Origin: Chloroflexota bacterium
Lineage (GTDB): Bacteria > Chloroflexota > UBA6077 > FW602-bin22 > JAMCYS01
DNA length: 64,000 nucleotides
Assembly (NCBI GenBank): GCA_023473795.1
Contig: JAMCYS010000090.1
Location: 1-64,000, forward strand
Reading direction: 5' to 3'
The notes under the pieces are model-generated. The model ran no database searches, was not told the DNA's origin, and saw only the letters and a list, made by a program, of their open reading frames with translations. The position numbers and the translations under genes were made by a program. Shown here piece after piece: positions 27,659-37,134 of this stretch. Positions within the stretch are counted from its first letter, which is position 1. Each line of letters starts with the position of its first letter.

Positions 27659-27903
27659 CACCACACCTCCCAGTACCGTCGCCGTCAGCGCGCCGGCCGC
27701 GGGCGCAAAGATCCCTTCTCTCCAGCCAGACGACTGGAGGACTACCTACACTTGCTCTGTGGACAGTGACTGGTCCAAGCGCTTCCCGACCGCAACCTAC
27801 GTGTGAACTGAACCGCCTGACACCATCCCCAGCCTGGCGGCCCATGCGGCCGCGCTGCCAGTGGCTAGCGCCACCGACGCGAGTATAGCAACGTCGTCAA
27901 CAA

Positions 27904-29076
27904 TCAGGCGACCTGCAACTCCGGCAACAGCCGCACTAGGACCTCGTGCAGAAGCAGGCGGCCGCGCTCGGTAACCACCAGCCGTGCCGCCGGCCACACA
28001 ACCAGCCCCAAGCCGGAGAGAGCAAGCAGGTCACTGGCGCAGTCCGCCGCGAGATCGACGCCGAAACGCAACCTGAACTCGGCAGGGTCCACGCCTTCGT
28101 TGAGCCGCAATCCCAGCATCAAGGCGTCCCGCGCTGCCTGAATTGGCGAGGTTTCTTCCTCCGCCAGCACCGCCTCCCGACCGGCAGAGATTCGCGCCAC
28201 GTACTCGCGCGGCGCGGCGACGTTCGCGTAGCGCCTGCCGGCGAAGTAAGAGTGCGCCCCCGCCCCGAAGCCCAGGTACTCCTCGTAGCGCCAATACACT
28301 AGATTATGGCGGCAGGATAACAGATCGCCTTCTTGCCCCCCGCGGGCCCAGTTCGAAACCTCGTACCGCTCATAGCCGGACGCAGAAAGCGCCTCGGCCG
28401 CCGCCTGCCAGAGGTCAACCGCGCTGTCAGCCGAGAGTGGCTCGACCCGCCCGGCGGCGACATCGGCGGCCAGCGGCGTCCCCGCCTCAATTTGCAAGGC
28501 GTAGAGGGAGAGGTGCTCCGGCGCCAATGCCTTCACTTGCGCCAGGTCCGCCAGCAGCTCGGCCACCGTTTGGCCGGGGGTGGCGTAGATAAGGTCGAGA
28601 CTGAGGTTGCCGAAACCGGCTCGGCGCGCGGCCTCGCAGGCCGCCACCGCCTCGGCGGCGTTGTGAATGCGTCCCAAAGAGCGCAGGCGCGTGTCGTCGA
28701 AGCTCTGCACGCCCAGGCTGAGCCGATTCACGCCCGCCCGCGCGATGTCACGCAAGTACCGCTCGTCCACCGTACCCGGGTTGGCCTCCAGCGTCACCTC
28801 CGCCGACTCCGGCAGAGCAAACAGGCGACGAACGAGCGCTATCATTGCCGAAATCTGGTCCGCCGCCAGCAGGGAGGGCGTGCCACCGCCCACGTAGAGC
28901 GTGCGCGCCCTGCCCCGCGCCACTTGGCTGGCCACGGCCTCCATTTCGGCCGCCAACGCCGCTAGGTAGTCCGGTATTAACCCCCCCAGGCCGGCGTAGG
29001 AGTTGAAATCGCAGTAGCGGCACTTGGCCACGCAGAACGGCATGTGCAGGTAAACCCCGAAGTCAGCGCCATCCAT
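27904..29076 (-). CDS. hemW: HemW-like radical SAM protein
   Basis: A 390-residue radical SAM protein of the HemW family (once annotated as oxygen-independent coproporphyrinogen oxidase, now viewed as a heme chaperone). The iron-sulfur motif CVAKCRYCDF (CxxxCxxC) lies at about 15-24, followed by GGGTPSLL. The HemW C-terminal domain is also present. The family lacks the residues of true HemN. Upstream it diverges from the M20 hydrolase gene. Confidence 0.88.
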   Translation of the reverse strand: MDGADFGVYLHMPFCVAKCRYCDFNSYAGLGGLIPDYLAALAAEMEAVASQVARGRARTLYVGGGTPSLLAADQISAMIALVRRLFALPESAEVTLEANPGTVDERYLRDIARAGVNRLSLGVQSFDDTRLRSLGRIHNAAEAVAACEAARRAGFGNLSLDLIYATPGQTVAELLADLAQVKALAPEHLSLYALQIEAGTPLAADVAAGRVEPLSADSAVDLWQAAAEALSASGYERYEVSNWARGGQEGDLLSCRHNLVYWRYEEYLGFGAGAHSYFAGRRYANVAAPREYVARISAGREAVLAEEETSPIQAARDALMLGLRLNEGVDPAEFRLRFGVDLAADCASDLLALSGLGLVVWPAARLVVTERGRLLLHEVLVRLLPELQVA

Positions 29077-29148
29077 AACGCGGCAACTCTACCACATCGT
29101 CCGCGCCAGCCGCATGCGGACACCCGCCCTGGCGCGACCATCACCGGC

Positions 29149-29178
29149 TTGCGGCCGCCGAGGACCGGCGGCTACAAT
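29149..29178 (+). promoter_or_regulatory. Promoter for the M20 hydrolase gene
   Basis: TTGCGG (29149-29154) and TACAAT (29173-29178) with an 18-base spacer, about 50 bases before the start. Confidence 0.55.
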
Positions 29179-29228
29179 GCAGGCGAGGCCGGCGCTGGCC
29201 GGCAGCCCCGCCAAGGAGGAGGAAGCGA

Positions 29229-30404
29229 ATGAGCGACTCCAAGCCCGATCTCTACAGCCCTGTCGGTCTGACCCAGGCCCTGGTGCGTATACCCAGCCAG
29301 AACCCGTTGCAGAGCGAAGCGGCCTGCGCGGCGTTCGTGGCTGATTGGTTCCGCGGGCTGGGCGTGGAGCCTCTCGTGGAGGATGCCGTTCCCGGGCGAC
29401 CCAACGTCGTCGTTCGCCTGCCGGGCAGTAGCCGCGGCGCGCCCGCTCTCGCCTACCTGGCGCACATGGACACCGTGCCCGCGGGCGACGGGTGGACGGT
29501 CGATCCTTTTGGCGGAGAGGTCGACGGCGGCAGGCTCTACGGCCGCGGCGCCGCCGATATGAAGAGCGGCCTCGCCGCCACGATGCTGGCGCTGAAACGG
29601 GTGCTGGACAACGGAATCCGGCCGCGGCGTGACTTCCTGGTTTGCGCCACCGTGGACGAGGAAGGTGCGCAGATGTACGGCGCCGTCCGCCTCGTGGAGC
29701 AAGGCCTGCTGAGCAAGGACACGCTGTTGGTGGCATCAGAGCCCACCGGGCTGGACCTAGTGGTGGCTCAGAAGGGCGTAATGTGGTACAGAGTCGACAC
29801 CTACGGCAAAATGGCCCACGCGGGCACGCCGGAGGTGGGCGCCGACGCTATGCACGGCCTGGCCGAGGTGGTCGTCGCTCTGAAACAGGCCTTTGCCGAA
29901 CTGCCCTACGACCACCCGATCCTCGGACGAGCCTCGGTGACGATTGGCCAGGCGGCGGCCGGCCGGAAGACCAACGTCGTTCCCGACCACGCCTGGGCGG
30001 AGATCGACACCCGGCTGGTGCCACCCCTCGCCACCGCGGAGGCCACGGCGCTGGTGCGCGCCGTTGTTCAGGAAGCCGCGGCGCGAGTGCCCGGCGTGAA
30101 GGGCACCGTCGAAGTCGTCACCATAAACCGCCCGCCGGTTGAGCTGCACGCCGATTCGCCTCTATCCCAGGCCTTCGACGAAGTCTGCCGGGCCGTCGTG
30201 GGCCGACCCGTGCGCCGCTCCGGCTTCCCCGCCTACACGGACGCGGCCATCGCCGCCGCGATGACCGGCAATCCCAACTGCGCCCTCTTCGGCCCCGGCC
30301 ACCTGCGGCAGGCGCACACGACTGACGAATACGTACCGGTGGCGGAGATAGCGCTCGCCGTGGAGGTGCTCAGCCGGGTGGCAGAGCTGCTGCTGACCTC
30401 GTGA
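29229..30404 (+). CDS. M20 family metallohydrolase (ArgE/DapE-like)
   Basis: A 391-residue dinuclear zinc amidohydrolase of the M20 family, which includes ArgE, DapE and carboxypeptidases. Zinc and catalytic residues are visible in HMDTVPAGDG, GRGAADMKSG, DEEGAQM and ASEPTG, with a dimerisation domain in the middle beginning near KGVMWYRV. ATG 29229 follows AGGAGGAAGCGA. The substrate cannot be read from sequence; it stands alone upstream of aspS with its own promoter. Confidence 0.85.
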   Translation: MSDSKPDLYSPVGLTQALVRIPSQNPLQSEAACAAFVADWFRGLGVEPLVEDAVPGRPNVVVRLPGSSRGAPALAYLAHMDTVPAGDGWTVDPFGGEVDGGRLYGRGAADMKSGLAATMLALKRVLDNGIRPRRDFLVCATVDEEGAQMYGAVRLVEQGLLSKDTLLVASEPTGLDLVVAQKGVMWYRVDTYGKMAHAGTPEVGADAMHGLAEVVVALKQAFAELPYDHPILGRASVTIGQAAAGRKTNVVPDHAWAEIDTRLVPPLATAEATALVRAVVQEAAARVPGVKGTVEVVTINRPPVELHADSPLSQAFDEVCRAVVGRPVRRSGFPAYTDAAIAAAMTGNPNCALFGPGHLRQAHTTDEYVPVAEIALAVEVLSRVAELLLTS

Positions 30405-30430
30405 CAACGGCGCCGGCGAAGTTGTATAAT
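30401..30430 (+). promoter_or_regulatory. Promoter for aspS
   Basis: GTGACA (30401-30406) and a perfect TATAAT (30425-30430) with an 18-base spacer. The -35 overlaps the stop region of the M20 gene, about 110 bases before aspS. Confidence 0.65.
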
Positions 30431-30540
30431 TCGCCTACTTGTCCGCCACACGCTGCCGTGTGGCGGATTGTCAGGTAAGCGACCAGAAACGGCAGGGCAG
30501 CGGCCAAGGCCAGCGTTCCGGCCGGGAGGATGAGAGGGAT

Positions 30541-32337
30541 ATGGAGCGAACACACACCTGCGGTCAGTTGCGGGCCGCGGACGCGGGGCGCGAGGCCACG
30601 CTGATGGGTTGGGTCAACCGCCGCCGCAGCCTGGGCGGGTTGATCTTCATCGATCTCCGCGACCGCGAGGGCATCACGCAGGTGGTCTTCAATCCCTCCA
30701 TCTCAGCCGCCGCTCACTCTCTAGCCGAAGAGATGCGACCCGAGTATGTCGTGGCCGTGCACGGCGTCGTCCGCCTGCGACCCGAGGGCGCGAGCAACGC
30801 CAATCTGGCCACGGGCGAGGTCGAGCTCGAGGCAACCCAGGCCGAGGTGCTCAACCCAGCCAAGACCCCTCCGTTCTACATCAACGAGGACGCGGAGATC
30901 GACGAGCCCCTGCGTCTGCGCTATCGCTACCTCGACTTGCGCCGGGCAAAGGTGAAGAACAACATCCTGTTCCGCCACCGGGTAGTGAAGTACATCCGCG
31001 ATTGGCTGGACAAGCGCGGCTTCGTGGAGATCGAGACGCCGATCTTGGTCAAAGAGACCCCCGGCGGGGCGCGTGAGTTCCTGGTACCGAGCCGCATTCA
31101 GCAGGGCAGCTTCTACGCCCTACCGCAGTCGCCTCAGCAGTTCAAGCAGATACTGATGGTGGCAGGGTTCGACAAGTACTTCCAGATTGCCCGTTGCTTC
31201 CGCGACGAGGACCTGCGGGCCGACCGCCAGCCGGAGTTCACCCAGCTGGATATGGAGATGTCTTTCGTCGACCAGGAGAACGTGCTGCAGATCACAGAGT
31301 CGCTCTTGACCGATCTGGTGGAAAGCCTGGGCACGCATCGTCTGCTGGCCAAGCCGTTCCCCCGCCTCACCTACGACGAGGCCATGGCCAAGTACGGCAG
31401 CGACAAGCCCGACCTGCGATTCGGGCTCGAGATCGTGGACATCTCGGACCTCGCCGGGGCGAGCGAGTTCAAGGTCTTCCAGGCGGCTCTCGCCACCGGC
31501 GGCCAGGTAAAGGCGCTACGGGCACCGGGACTCGGGCACTACAGCCGGCGCGAGCTCGACGAGCTGGTCCAGTTTGCCCAGAACCGGGGCGCCAAGGGCC
31601 TGATGACGGTGGAGTTGGCCGAGGGCGGCCCCAAATCGCCGCTAACGAAGTTCATGACCGCCGGGCAGATGGATAGGCTGGCGCAGTTGCTGAACGCTCA
31701 GCGGGGAGACCTAATTCTGATCGTCGCCGACCGGCCCGATGTCGTGGCCGAGGCACTGGGGCAGCTGCGTTTGGAGGTCGGTCGCCGCCTGAACTTCATG
31801 GACCCCAACCTGCTGGCCTTCGCCTGGGTGCTGCAGATGCCGCTGCTGGAGTGGAATGACCAGGAGGGGCATTGGCAGTCCAAGCACCACCAGTTCACTA
31901 TGCCGATGGACGAGGACTTGCACTTGCTGGACACGGCCCCCCAGCGCGTGCGGGCCAAGCAGTACGACGTGGTCTGCAACGGCACGGAGGTTGGCGGCGG
32001 CAGCATCAGAATCCACCGGCGGGAGCTGCAGGAGAAGATCTTCCGCCTGATAGGCATGTCCGACGAAGAGGCGCGGGGGATGTTCGGCCACATGCTGGAG
32101 GCGTTCGAGTACGGCACGCCCCCGCATGGCGGCATTGCCCCGGGCATCGACCGCTTGGTGATGCTCCTCTCCGGGGCCGAGAACATCCGTGAGGTCATCC
32201 CCTTCCCTAAGACCCAGAGCGGCGTCGATCTGCTGACCGGCGCACCGTCGCCCGTGACCAGGCGGCGGCTGGCCGACCTCGGCCTGACGCTGCTACCGGA
32301 GGCGGCAAGGACAGCCTGGCAGTCGGACAACCCTTGA
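30541..32337 (+). CDS. aspS: Aspartate-tRNA ligase
   Basis: Class II aminoacyl-tRNA synthetase of the long bacterial type, 598 residues, with an N-terminal OB-fold (VNRRRSLGGLIFIDLRDREG), the class II core with ETPILVKETPGGAREFLVPSR, a GAD insert, and the C-terminal GIDRLVML motif 3. ATG 30541 follows GGGAGGATGAGAGG. Whether it is discriminating for tRNA-Asn cannot be told by eye. ileS follows, with its own promoter and hairpin between. Confidence 0.97.
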   Translation: MERTHTCGQLRAADAGREATLMGWVNRRRSLGGLIFIDLRDREGITQVVFNPSISAAAHSLAEEMRPEYVVAVHGVVRLRPEGASNANLATGEVELEATQAEVLNPAKTPPFYINEDAEIDEPLRLRYRYLDLRRAKVKNNILFRHRVVKYIRDWLDKRGFVEIETPILVKETPGGAREFLVPSRIQQGSFYALPQSPQQFKQILMVAGFDKYFQIARCFRDEDLRADRQPEFTQLDMEMSFVDQENVLQITESLLTDLVESLGTHRLLAKPFPRLTYDEAMAKYGSDKPDLRFGLEIVDISDLAGASEFKVFQAALATGGQVKALRAPGLGHYSRRELDELVQFAQNRGAKGLMTVELAEGGPKSPLTKFMTAGQMDRLAQLLNAQRGDLILIVADRPDVVAEALGQLRLEVGRRLNFMDPNLLAFAWVLQMPLLEWNDQEGHWQSKHHQFTMPMDEDLHLLDTAPQRVRAKQYDVVCNGTEVGGGSIRIHRRELQEKIFRLIGMSDEEARGMFGHMLEAFEYGTPPHGGIAPGIDRLVMLLSGAENIREVIPFPKTQSGVDLLTGAPSPVTRRRLADLGLTLLPEAARTAWQSDNP

Positions 32338-32363
32338 CGGTCATTGGCCGGGACTGCTATCAT
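32334..32363 (+). promoter_or_regulatory. Promoter for ileS
   Basis: TTGACG (32334-32339) and TATCAT (32358-32363) with an 18-base spacer. The -35 box overlaps the aspS stop codon, so ileS can be transcribed separately. Confidence 0.6.
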
Positions 32364-32412
32364 TGCCAGCAAGGCCCACGAGCGGCCGCTGTCGGATCGA
32401 GATGTCGCCGCA

Positions 32413-32451
32413 AAGTGAAGTCTCGTCCCTTGTTGGGATGAGGCTTCATTT
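32413..32451 (+). promoter_or_regulatory. Strong hairpin in the ileS leader (attenuator-like)
   Basis: A 17-base-pair stem (32413-32429 with 32435-32451, three G-U pairs) and a TTGTT loop, ending in ATTTCTT. It lies about 35 bases upstream of ileS and downstream of the ileS promoter, so it belongs to the ileS leader rather than being just an aspS terminator. A 26-codon open frame (32402-32482) runs through it but has no isoleucine codons. No T-box core is present. Confidence 0.5.
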
Positions 32452-32486
32452 CTTGCGCGATTCTGCGCATCCTGGAACGTGAGGTG

Positions 32487-35400
32487 ATGGTGACGGTGTT
32501 CAAGGAGGTCTCCAGCAAGGCCAACTTCCCCGCCCGGGAAGAGCAAGTGCTGCACTTCTGGCAGGAGAACGACGTTTTCCAGCGCAGCGTGGCCCAGCGC
32601 GAAGCGGGACCGCGCTACGTCTTCTACGAGGGTCCGCCCACAGCCAATGGCAAGCCCCATATCGGCCACGTGCTGACGCGCGTCTTCAAGGACCTCTTCC
32701 CGCGCTACAAGACGATGCGTGGCTACTACTGCACCCGCAAGGCCGGTTGGGACACCCATGGTCTGCCCGTGGAGATCGAGGTCGAGCGCGAGCTTGGCTT
32801 CGAAGGCAAGCAGGCCATCGAAGCCTACGGCGTGGCCGCTTTCAACGAGAAATGCAAGGAGAGCGTCTTCCGCTACGTTACCGAGTGGAACCGCCTCACG
32901 GAGCGCATCGGCTTCTGGCTGGACACCGTCAACCCCTACGTCACCTTGCAGAACGGCTACGTCGAGTCGGTCTGGTGGATCCTGCGGCAGATGTGGGACA
33001 AGGGCCTGCTCTACCAGGACTACAAGGTCGTGCCTTACTGCCCGCGCTGCGGTACCTCGCTGAGCTCGCACGAGGTCTCCCTGGGCTATGCCGACGTCGA
33101 AGACACGTCCATTTACGTCAAGTTCGAGCTGGCGGAGCCGCTGGACCTTCCGAACCTACCGGCCGGTGGGCCAACGTACTTCCTAGCCTGGACCACCACC
33201 CCCTGGACGCTGCCCGGCAACGTAGCCCTGGCCGTGCATCCTTCTCTGAAGTACGTGCTGGTGGAGACGCCGGCCATCGGCGAGGGCGGGCAGCCACAGC
33301 GCTTGATCCTCGCCAAAGACCTGCTAGAGAAGGCACTCAGCCAGGAGTACAAGGTCCTGGCCGAGCTCAAGGCCGAGGACCTGGTCGGTAGGCACTATCA
33401 GCCACTGTTCACGTTTGCTCAGCCGCGGAAGGACGCCTACTACGTGATCCCGGCCGAGTTCGTCACCGCCGAGGAAGGCACCGGCATCGTCCATATGGCG
33501 CCCGCCTACGGCGAAGACGACATGTTGATGAGCCGCAAGTACGGCCTGCCGGTGCTAGAGATGGTGGACCTGCGGGGCCGCTTCGTCCCGGACGTCGAAC
33601 CCTGGCAGGGGCAGTTCGTGAAAGAGGCCGACCCCAAGATCATCGCCAACCTCTCCGAGCGGGGCCTGCTCTACAGGGCCGCCCGCATCGTGCACACCTA
33701 TCCGTTGTGCTGGCGCTGCGATACGCCGCTGCTCTACTACGCCAAAACCAGCTGGTTCATGAAGCGCACGGCGGTGCGCGAGGAGCTGATCAAGAACAAC
33801 GAGAAGATCAACTGGTACCCCGAACACATCAAGTGGGGTCGCTTCGGCGACTTCCTGGAGGGCATAATCGACTGGGCCCTCTCCCGCGAACGCTACTGGG
33901 GCACCCCCCTACCCATCTGGGAGTGCGAGGACTGTCACCAGCGGACCTGCGTTGGCTCGGTGGCCGAACTGCGCGAGCGGGCCGCCAACGAGGTGCCGGC
34001 TGACCTGGACCTGCACCGGCCGTACGTCGACAAGGTGCTTCTGAAGTGCGAGAAGTGCGGCGGCACCATGCGCCGTCTGCCCGAGGTGATCGACGCCTGG
34101 TTCGATTCGGGCTCGATGCCCGTGGCCCAGTGGCACTTCCCCTTCGAGAACCAGGAGATGTTCAAGGAGCAGTTCCCGGCCGACTTCATCTGCGAGGCGA
34201 TCGACCAGACGCGTGGTTGGTTCCTCAGCCTGCACGTCATCGCCAGCGCCCTCTTCGATGAGGTCGCCTACAAGAACGTCATCTGCCTGGAGCACGTGCT
34301 CGACGCCAAGGGCGAGAAGATGAGCAAGCACAAGGGCAACGTGACCGACCCCTGGACCGTACTGGATGTCCAGGGCGCGGACGCCTTGCGCTGGTACTTG
34401 CTGACCTCTAACCCCCCGGGCACGCCCCGCCGCTTCTCGCCGGAACTAGTCGATGAGGCGCTGCGCAAGTTCATCCTAACGCTCTGGAACACCTACTCCT
34501 TCTTCACCACCTACGCCAACATCGACAAGTGGCAGCCGCCTGCCGAGGGCAGCGCGGTGGCTCCCCTTCGCGACAGGCTGTCGGAGTTGGACCGCTGGAT
34601 TCTGTCGGAGCTGAACGTGCTCATTCGCGAGGTTACCCAGGACCTCGACAACTACGACCCGACGGGAGCGGGCCGCGCCATCGAGGCGTTCGTGGACTCG
34701 CTCTCCAACTGGTACGTGCGGCGCAGCCGCCGGCGCTTCTGGAAAAGCGAAAACGACGCCGACAAGGCCGCGGCCTACGCCACGCTCTACGATTGTCTGG
34801 TAACGGTCGCGCAGCTGCTGGCTCCCTTCACGCCCTTCCTGGCGGAGGAGATGTACCAGAACCTGGTGCGCGGCCAGCGACCGGCGGCGCCGCTGAGCGT
34901 CCATCTGACGGATTTCCCCGAAGAAGACCCCTCGTTGGTGGACGAGAATCTGGTGGAGAGCATGCGCCTGCTCATGCGTCTGGTGAGCATGGGGCGGGCG
35001 GCGCGCAGCAAAGCCCAGATCAAGGTGCGCCAACCCCTGGGCGAGGTCCTCTTCAAGGTGGGCAACCCGGCGCAGCAGGCCGCGCTGCAGCCGTTGCTGG
35101 CCCAGGTGGCGGAGGAGATCAACGTCAAGCGCGTGGCCTTCCTGGCCGACGCGGGCGAGGCCGTGACCTACAGCCTGCGGCCGAGATTCAACTTGCTCGG
35201 GCCCCGCTTTGGTAAGGAAATGCGTGACGTGGCAGCCGCGATCCAGAATCGGAATCCGGCCGACGTCTTGCGGGCCCAGCGCACGGGCACGCCGCTGCAG
35301 CTCGAGGGCTGGACGGTGCTGCCGGAAGAGGTCGAGGTCGTCCGCAACGAGAGGCCGGGCCTCTCCGTAGTGGAAGAGGGGGAGTACCTCGCCGCCCTCA

Positions 35401-35705
35401 ACACTGAGCTCACGCAGGCGCTGCTCGACGAGGGACTGGCGCGCGAGCTCGTGCGTCTCATCCAGTCGATGCGCAAGTCCGCCGGCTTCAATATCGAGGA
35501 CCGCATCGTCACATCGTATCAGGGCGATGAGACGATCCGGCGGGTGATGCCCGAATTCGGCGCCTACGTACGGCAGGAGACTCTCTCCAGCGAACTGCGG
35601 GCGGAGGCTCCGGCCGCGGGGGCCTACAGCGAACAGCACAAGGTCGAGGGTCACCAACTGACCCTCGGAGTCTCGCGCATCGCCGTGGCGGAGGGAGCGG
35701 GGTAG
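32487..35705 (+). CDS. ileS: Isoleucine-tRNA ligase, type 2
   Basis: Class I synthetase of 1073 residues with the HIGH motif at 58-61 (KPHIGHV) and KMSKH about residue 612 (GEKMSKHKGNV). The CP1 editing domain is present (TTPWTLPGN). Features such as CPRCGTSLSSHEVSLGY and the long C-terminus resemble the Thermus and eukaryote-like type 2 enzymes, a group that tends to be mupirocin-insensitive. ATG 32487 is my choice; GTG 32484 and GTG 32490 are near alternatives. Gene size is normal for the type. Confidence 0.96.
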   Translation: MVTVFKEVSSKANFPAREEQVLHFWQENDVFQRSVAQREAGPRYVFYEGPPTANGKPHIGHVLTRVFKDLFPRYKTMRGYYCTRKAGWDTHGLPVEIEVERELGFEGKQAIEAYGVAAFNEKCKESVFRYVTEWNRLTERIGFWLDTVNPYVTLQNGYVESVWWILRQMWDKGLLYQDYKVVPYCPRCGTSLSSHEVSLGYADVEDTSIYVKFELAEPLDLPNLPAGGPTYFLAWTTTPWTLPGNVALAVHPSLKYVLVETPAIGEGGQPQRLILAKDLLEKALSQEYKVLAELKAEDLVGRHYQPLFTFAQPRKDAYYVIPAEFVTAEEGTGIVHMAPAYGEDDMLMSRKYGLPVLEMVDLRGRFVPDVEPWQGQFVKEADPKIIANLSERGLLYRAARIVHTYPLCWRCDTPLLYYAKTSWFMKRTAVREELIKNNEKINWYPEHIKWGRFGDFLEGIIDWALSRERYWGTPLPIWECEDCHQRTCVGSVAELRERAANEVPADLDLHRPYVDKVLLKCEKCGGTMRRLPEVIDAWFDSGSMPVAQWHFPFENQEMFKEQFPADFICEAIDQTRGWFLSLHVIASALFDEVAYKNVICLEHVLDAKGEKMSKHKGNVTDPWTVLDVQGADALRWYLLTSNPPGTPRRFSPELVDEALRKFILTLWNTYSFFTTYANIDKWQPPAEGSAVAPLRDRLSELDRWILSELNVLIREVTQDLDNYDPTGAGRAIEAFVDSLSNWYVRRSRRRFWKSENDADKAAAYATLYDCLVTVAQLLAPFTPFLAEEMYQNLVRGQRPAAPLSVHLTDFPEEDPSLVDENLVESMRLLMRLVSMGRAARSKAQIKVRQPLGEVLFKVGNPAQQAALQPLLAQVAEEINVKRVAFLADAGEAVTYSLRPRFNLLGPRFGKEMRDVAAAIQNRNPADVLRAQRTGTPLQLEGWTVLPEEVEVVRNERPGLSVVEEGEYLAALNTELTQALLDEGLARELVRLIQSMRKSAGFNIEDRIVTSYQGDETIRRVMPEFGAYVRQETLSSELRAEAPAAGAYSEQHKVEGHQLTLGVSRIAVAEGAG

Positions 35706-36053
35706 TCACGGCAATCCGCCCAGACCGCGACCGATCCCTCTGCGTTCACCGTTGATGCGTGCTGGGCGGTGCAAGGCTTCCGTGCCGTAGGGGCGGCGCT
35801 CTCCTTCATTACGCTCAGGACATGGTGTACCCGCCCGCCTAGGCCCCGCAGGGCTCACGACCCGGCTTGGGGGTGGATCCCTTGCGGTTGCGGCTGCGTG
35901 CGGGCGAGGCATCCGACGCTTCGCTCTGGACAAGCGTGCCTCGCCCCTGCGGATTCTGACAGATCACGTATGTGACTTGCGTCACCGTCTTTCAGACAGC
36001 GTGGGGCATTTCTGCCGGCGGGGCGGAAGAGCAAGACCTACAGGAGGTGCCAG
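35706..36053. other. Intergenic region with an interrupted palindrome and a CRP/FNR-like site
   Basis: No coding frame is convincing. A large hairpin has outer arms GGGCGAGGC (35902-35910) and GCCTCGCCC (35938-35946) and inner arms ACGCTT and AAGCGT (35916-35921, 35932-35937) with a ten-base loop. Downstream, TGTGA (35971-35975), six bases, then TCACC (35982-35986) resembles a CRP/FNR-family operator about 68 bases before the next start. No clear -35/-10 pair is seen. Confidence 0.4.
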
Positions 36054-37079
36054 TTGGATAGCCGCGAACGCGTGGTACGCGCCATCGAGATGACCGGGCC
36101 GGACCGCCTGCCCATCTTCCACTCTGCCCTCCACGGCTTCACCGCTCGCTACCCGCGCGAGTGGCGGACGCTGCGGGACCGCTACGCCGACGACTTCGCC
36201 GCGACGGGGTTCAAAGAACCCGAGGAGTTCGGCGCCGCCATCGGCGTCGAGCAAGACGACGGCTGGGGCGCCATCTGGGTCCGCACGAGCGATGAGCACA
36301 AGGGCTTGATCGTGAAGCATCCTCTGTCCGATTGGTCGGCGCTGGATACTTACCAGTTCCCCGACCCCCTGGTGATCGACAATTGGAGCGCCGTGCCGGA
36401 GACCCTGGCGCAGGACAAACACCAGAAATACGTGATGGTGGACGGCGACACGCTGTTCCAGCGGATGTTCTACCTGCGGGGGATGGAGAACCTGCTGCTC
36501 GATTTCGGCGAAGGGCGCCAGGAACTGTACTATCTGCGCGACCGTATCGTCGCCTTCATGCTGCGCAAGATCGAGAAATGGCTAGAGTACGACATCGACG
36601 GCGTCCGCTTCCGCGATGACTGGGGCACGCAGCTGGCGCTGCTCATCTCGCCGCGCCAGTGGCGCGAGTTCTTCAAACTAGCCTACGAGAAGCTGTTCGC
36701 AGCCGTGCACGCGGGCGGCAAGCACGTCTGGTTTCACAGCGATGGCGTCATCTCCAGCATCATTCCCGACCTGGTCGAGCTGGGGGCGAACGTGCTCAAT
36801 CCCCAGTTCAATTGCATCGGCATCCCCCAACTGGCCGCGCTGGCCGCCGGCAAAGTCTGCCTGCTGGGCGACGTCGACCGCCAGTATGTGCTTCCCTTCG
36901 GCTCGCCGGCAGAGGTCGCCGCCAGCGTGGGCGAGGCAGTGGAGACATTCGCCTCCCACCGAGGCGGATACGTCGCCCGGGGCGAGCTGGCGGGGGACGT
37001 GCCCCTGGCCAACGCGGAGGCAATGTACGCCGCTTTCGCCTCGTACCGGTACGAAGACGGCAGGCTATGCCGGGGCTGA
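36054..37079 (+). CDS. Uroporphyrinogen decarboxylase (URO-D)-like protein
   Basis: A 341-residue TIM-barrel protein resembling the URO-D superfamily, which includes HemE but also many corrinoid or thiol methyltransferases (MtaA/MtbA type). The start (SRERVVRAIEMTGPDRLPI) is typical of the group. The His and Cys metal-binding motif of methyltransferases is not something I can assign with confidence, so HemE and methyltransferase roles both stay open. TTG 36054 is set by AGGAGG seven bases upstream. No other heme gene is adjacent. Confidence 0.65.
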   Translation: MDSRERVVRAIEMTGPDRLPIFHSALHGFTARYPREWRTLRDRYADDFAATGFKEPEEFGAAIGVEQDDGWGAIWVRTSDEHKGLIVKHPLSDWSALDTYQFPDPLVIDNWSAVPETLAQDKHQKYVMVDGDTLFQRMFYLRGMENLLLDFGEGRQELYYLRDRIVAFMLRKIEKWLEYDIDGVRFRDDWGTQLALLISPRQWREFFKLAYEKLFAAVHAGGKHVWFHSDGVISSIIPDLVELGANVLNPQFNCIGIPQLAALAAGKVCLLGDVDRQYVLPFGSPAEVAASVGEAVETFASHRGGYVARGELAGDVPLANAEAMYAAFASYRYEDGRLCRG

Positions 37080-37134
37080 ACTAGCTCGGAACACCATACC
37101 GGATTGCCAGAGGGCTCCAATTACGCGGAGGGCC

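Noticed and set aside
31698-33071. Open frame of 457 codons antisense to aspS and ileS
   Set aside because: Both synthetases are certain on the other strand; the frame has no family features.
34476-35657. Open frame antisense to ileS
   Set aside because: Shadow of a conserved synthetase.
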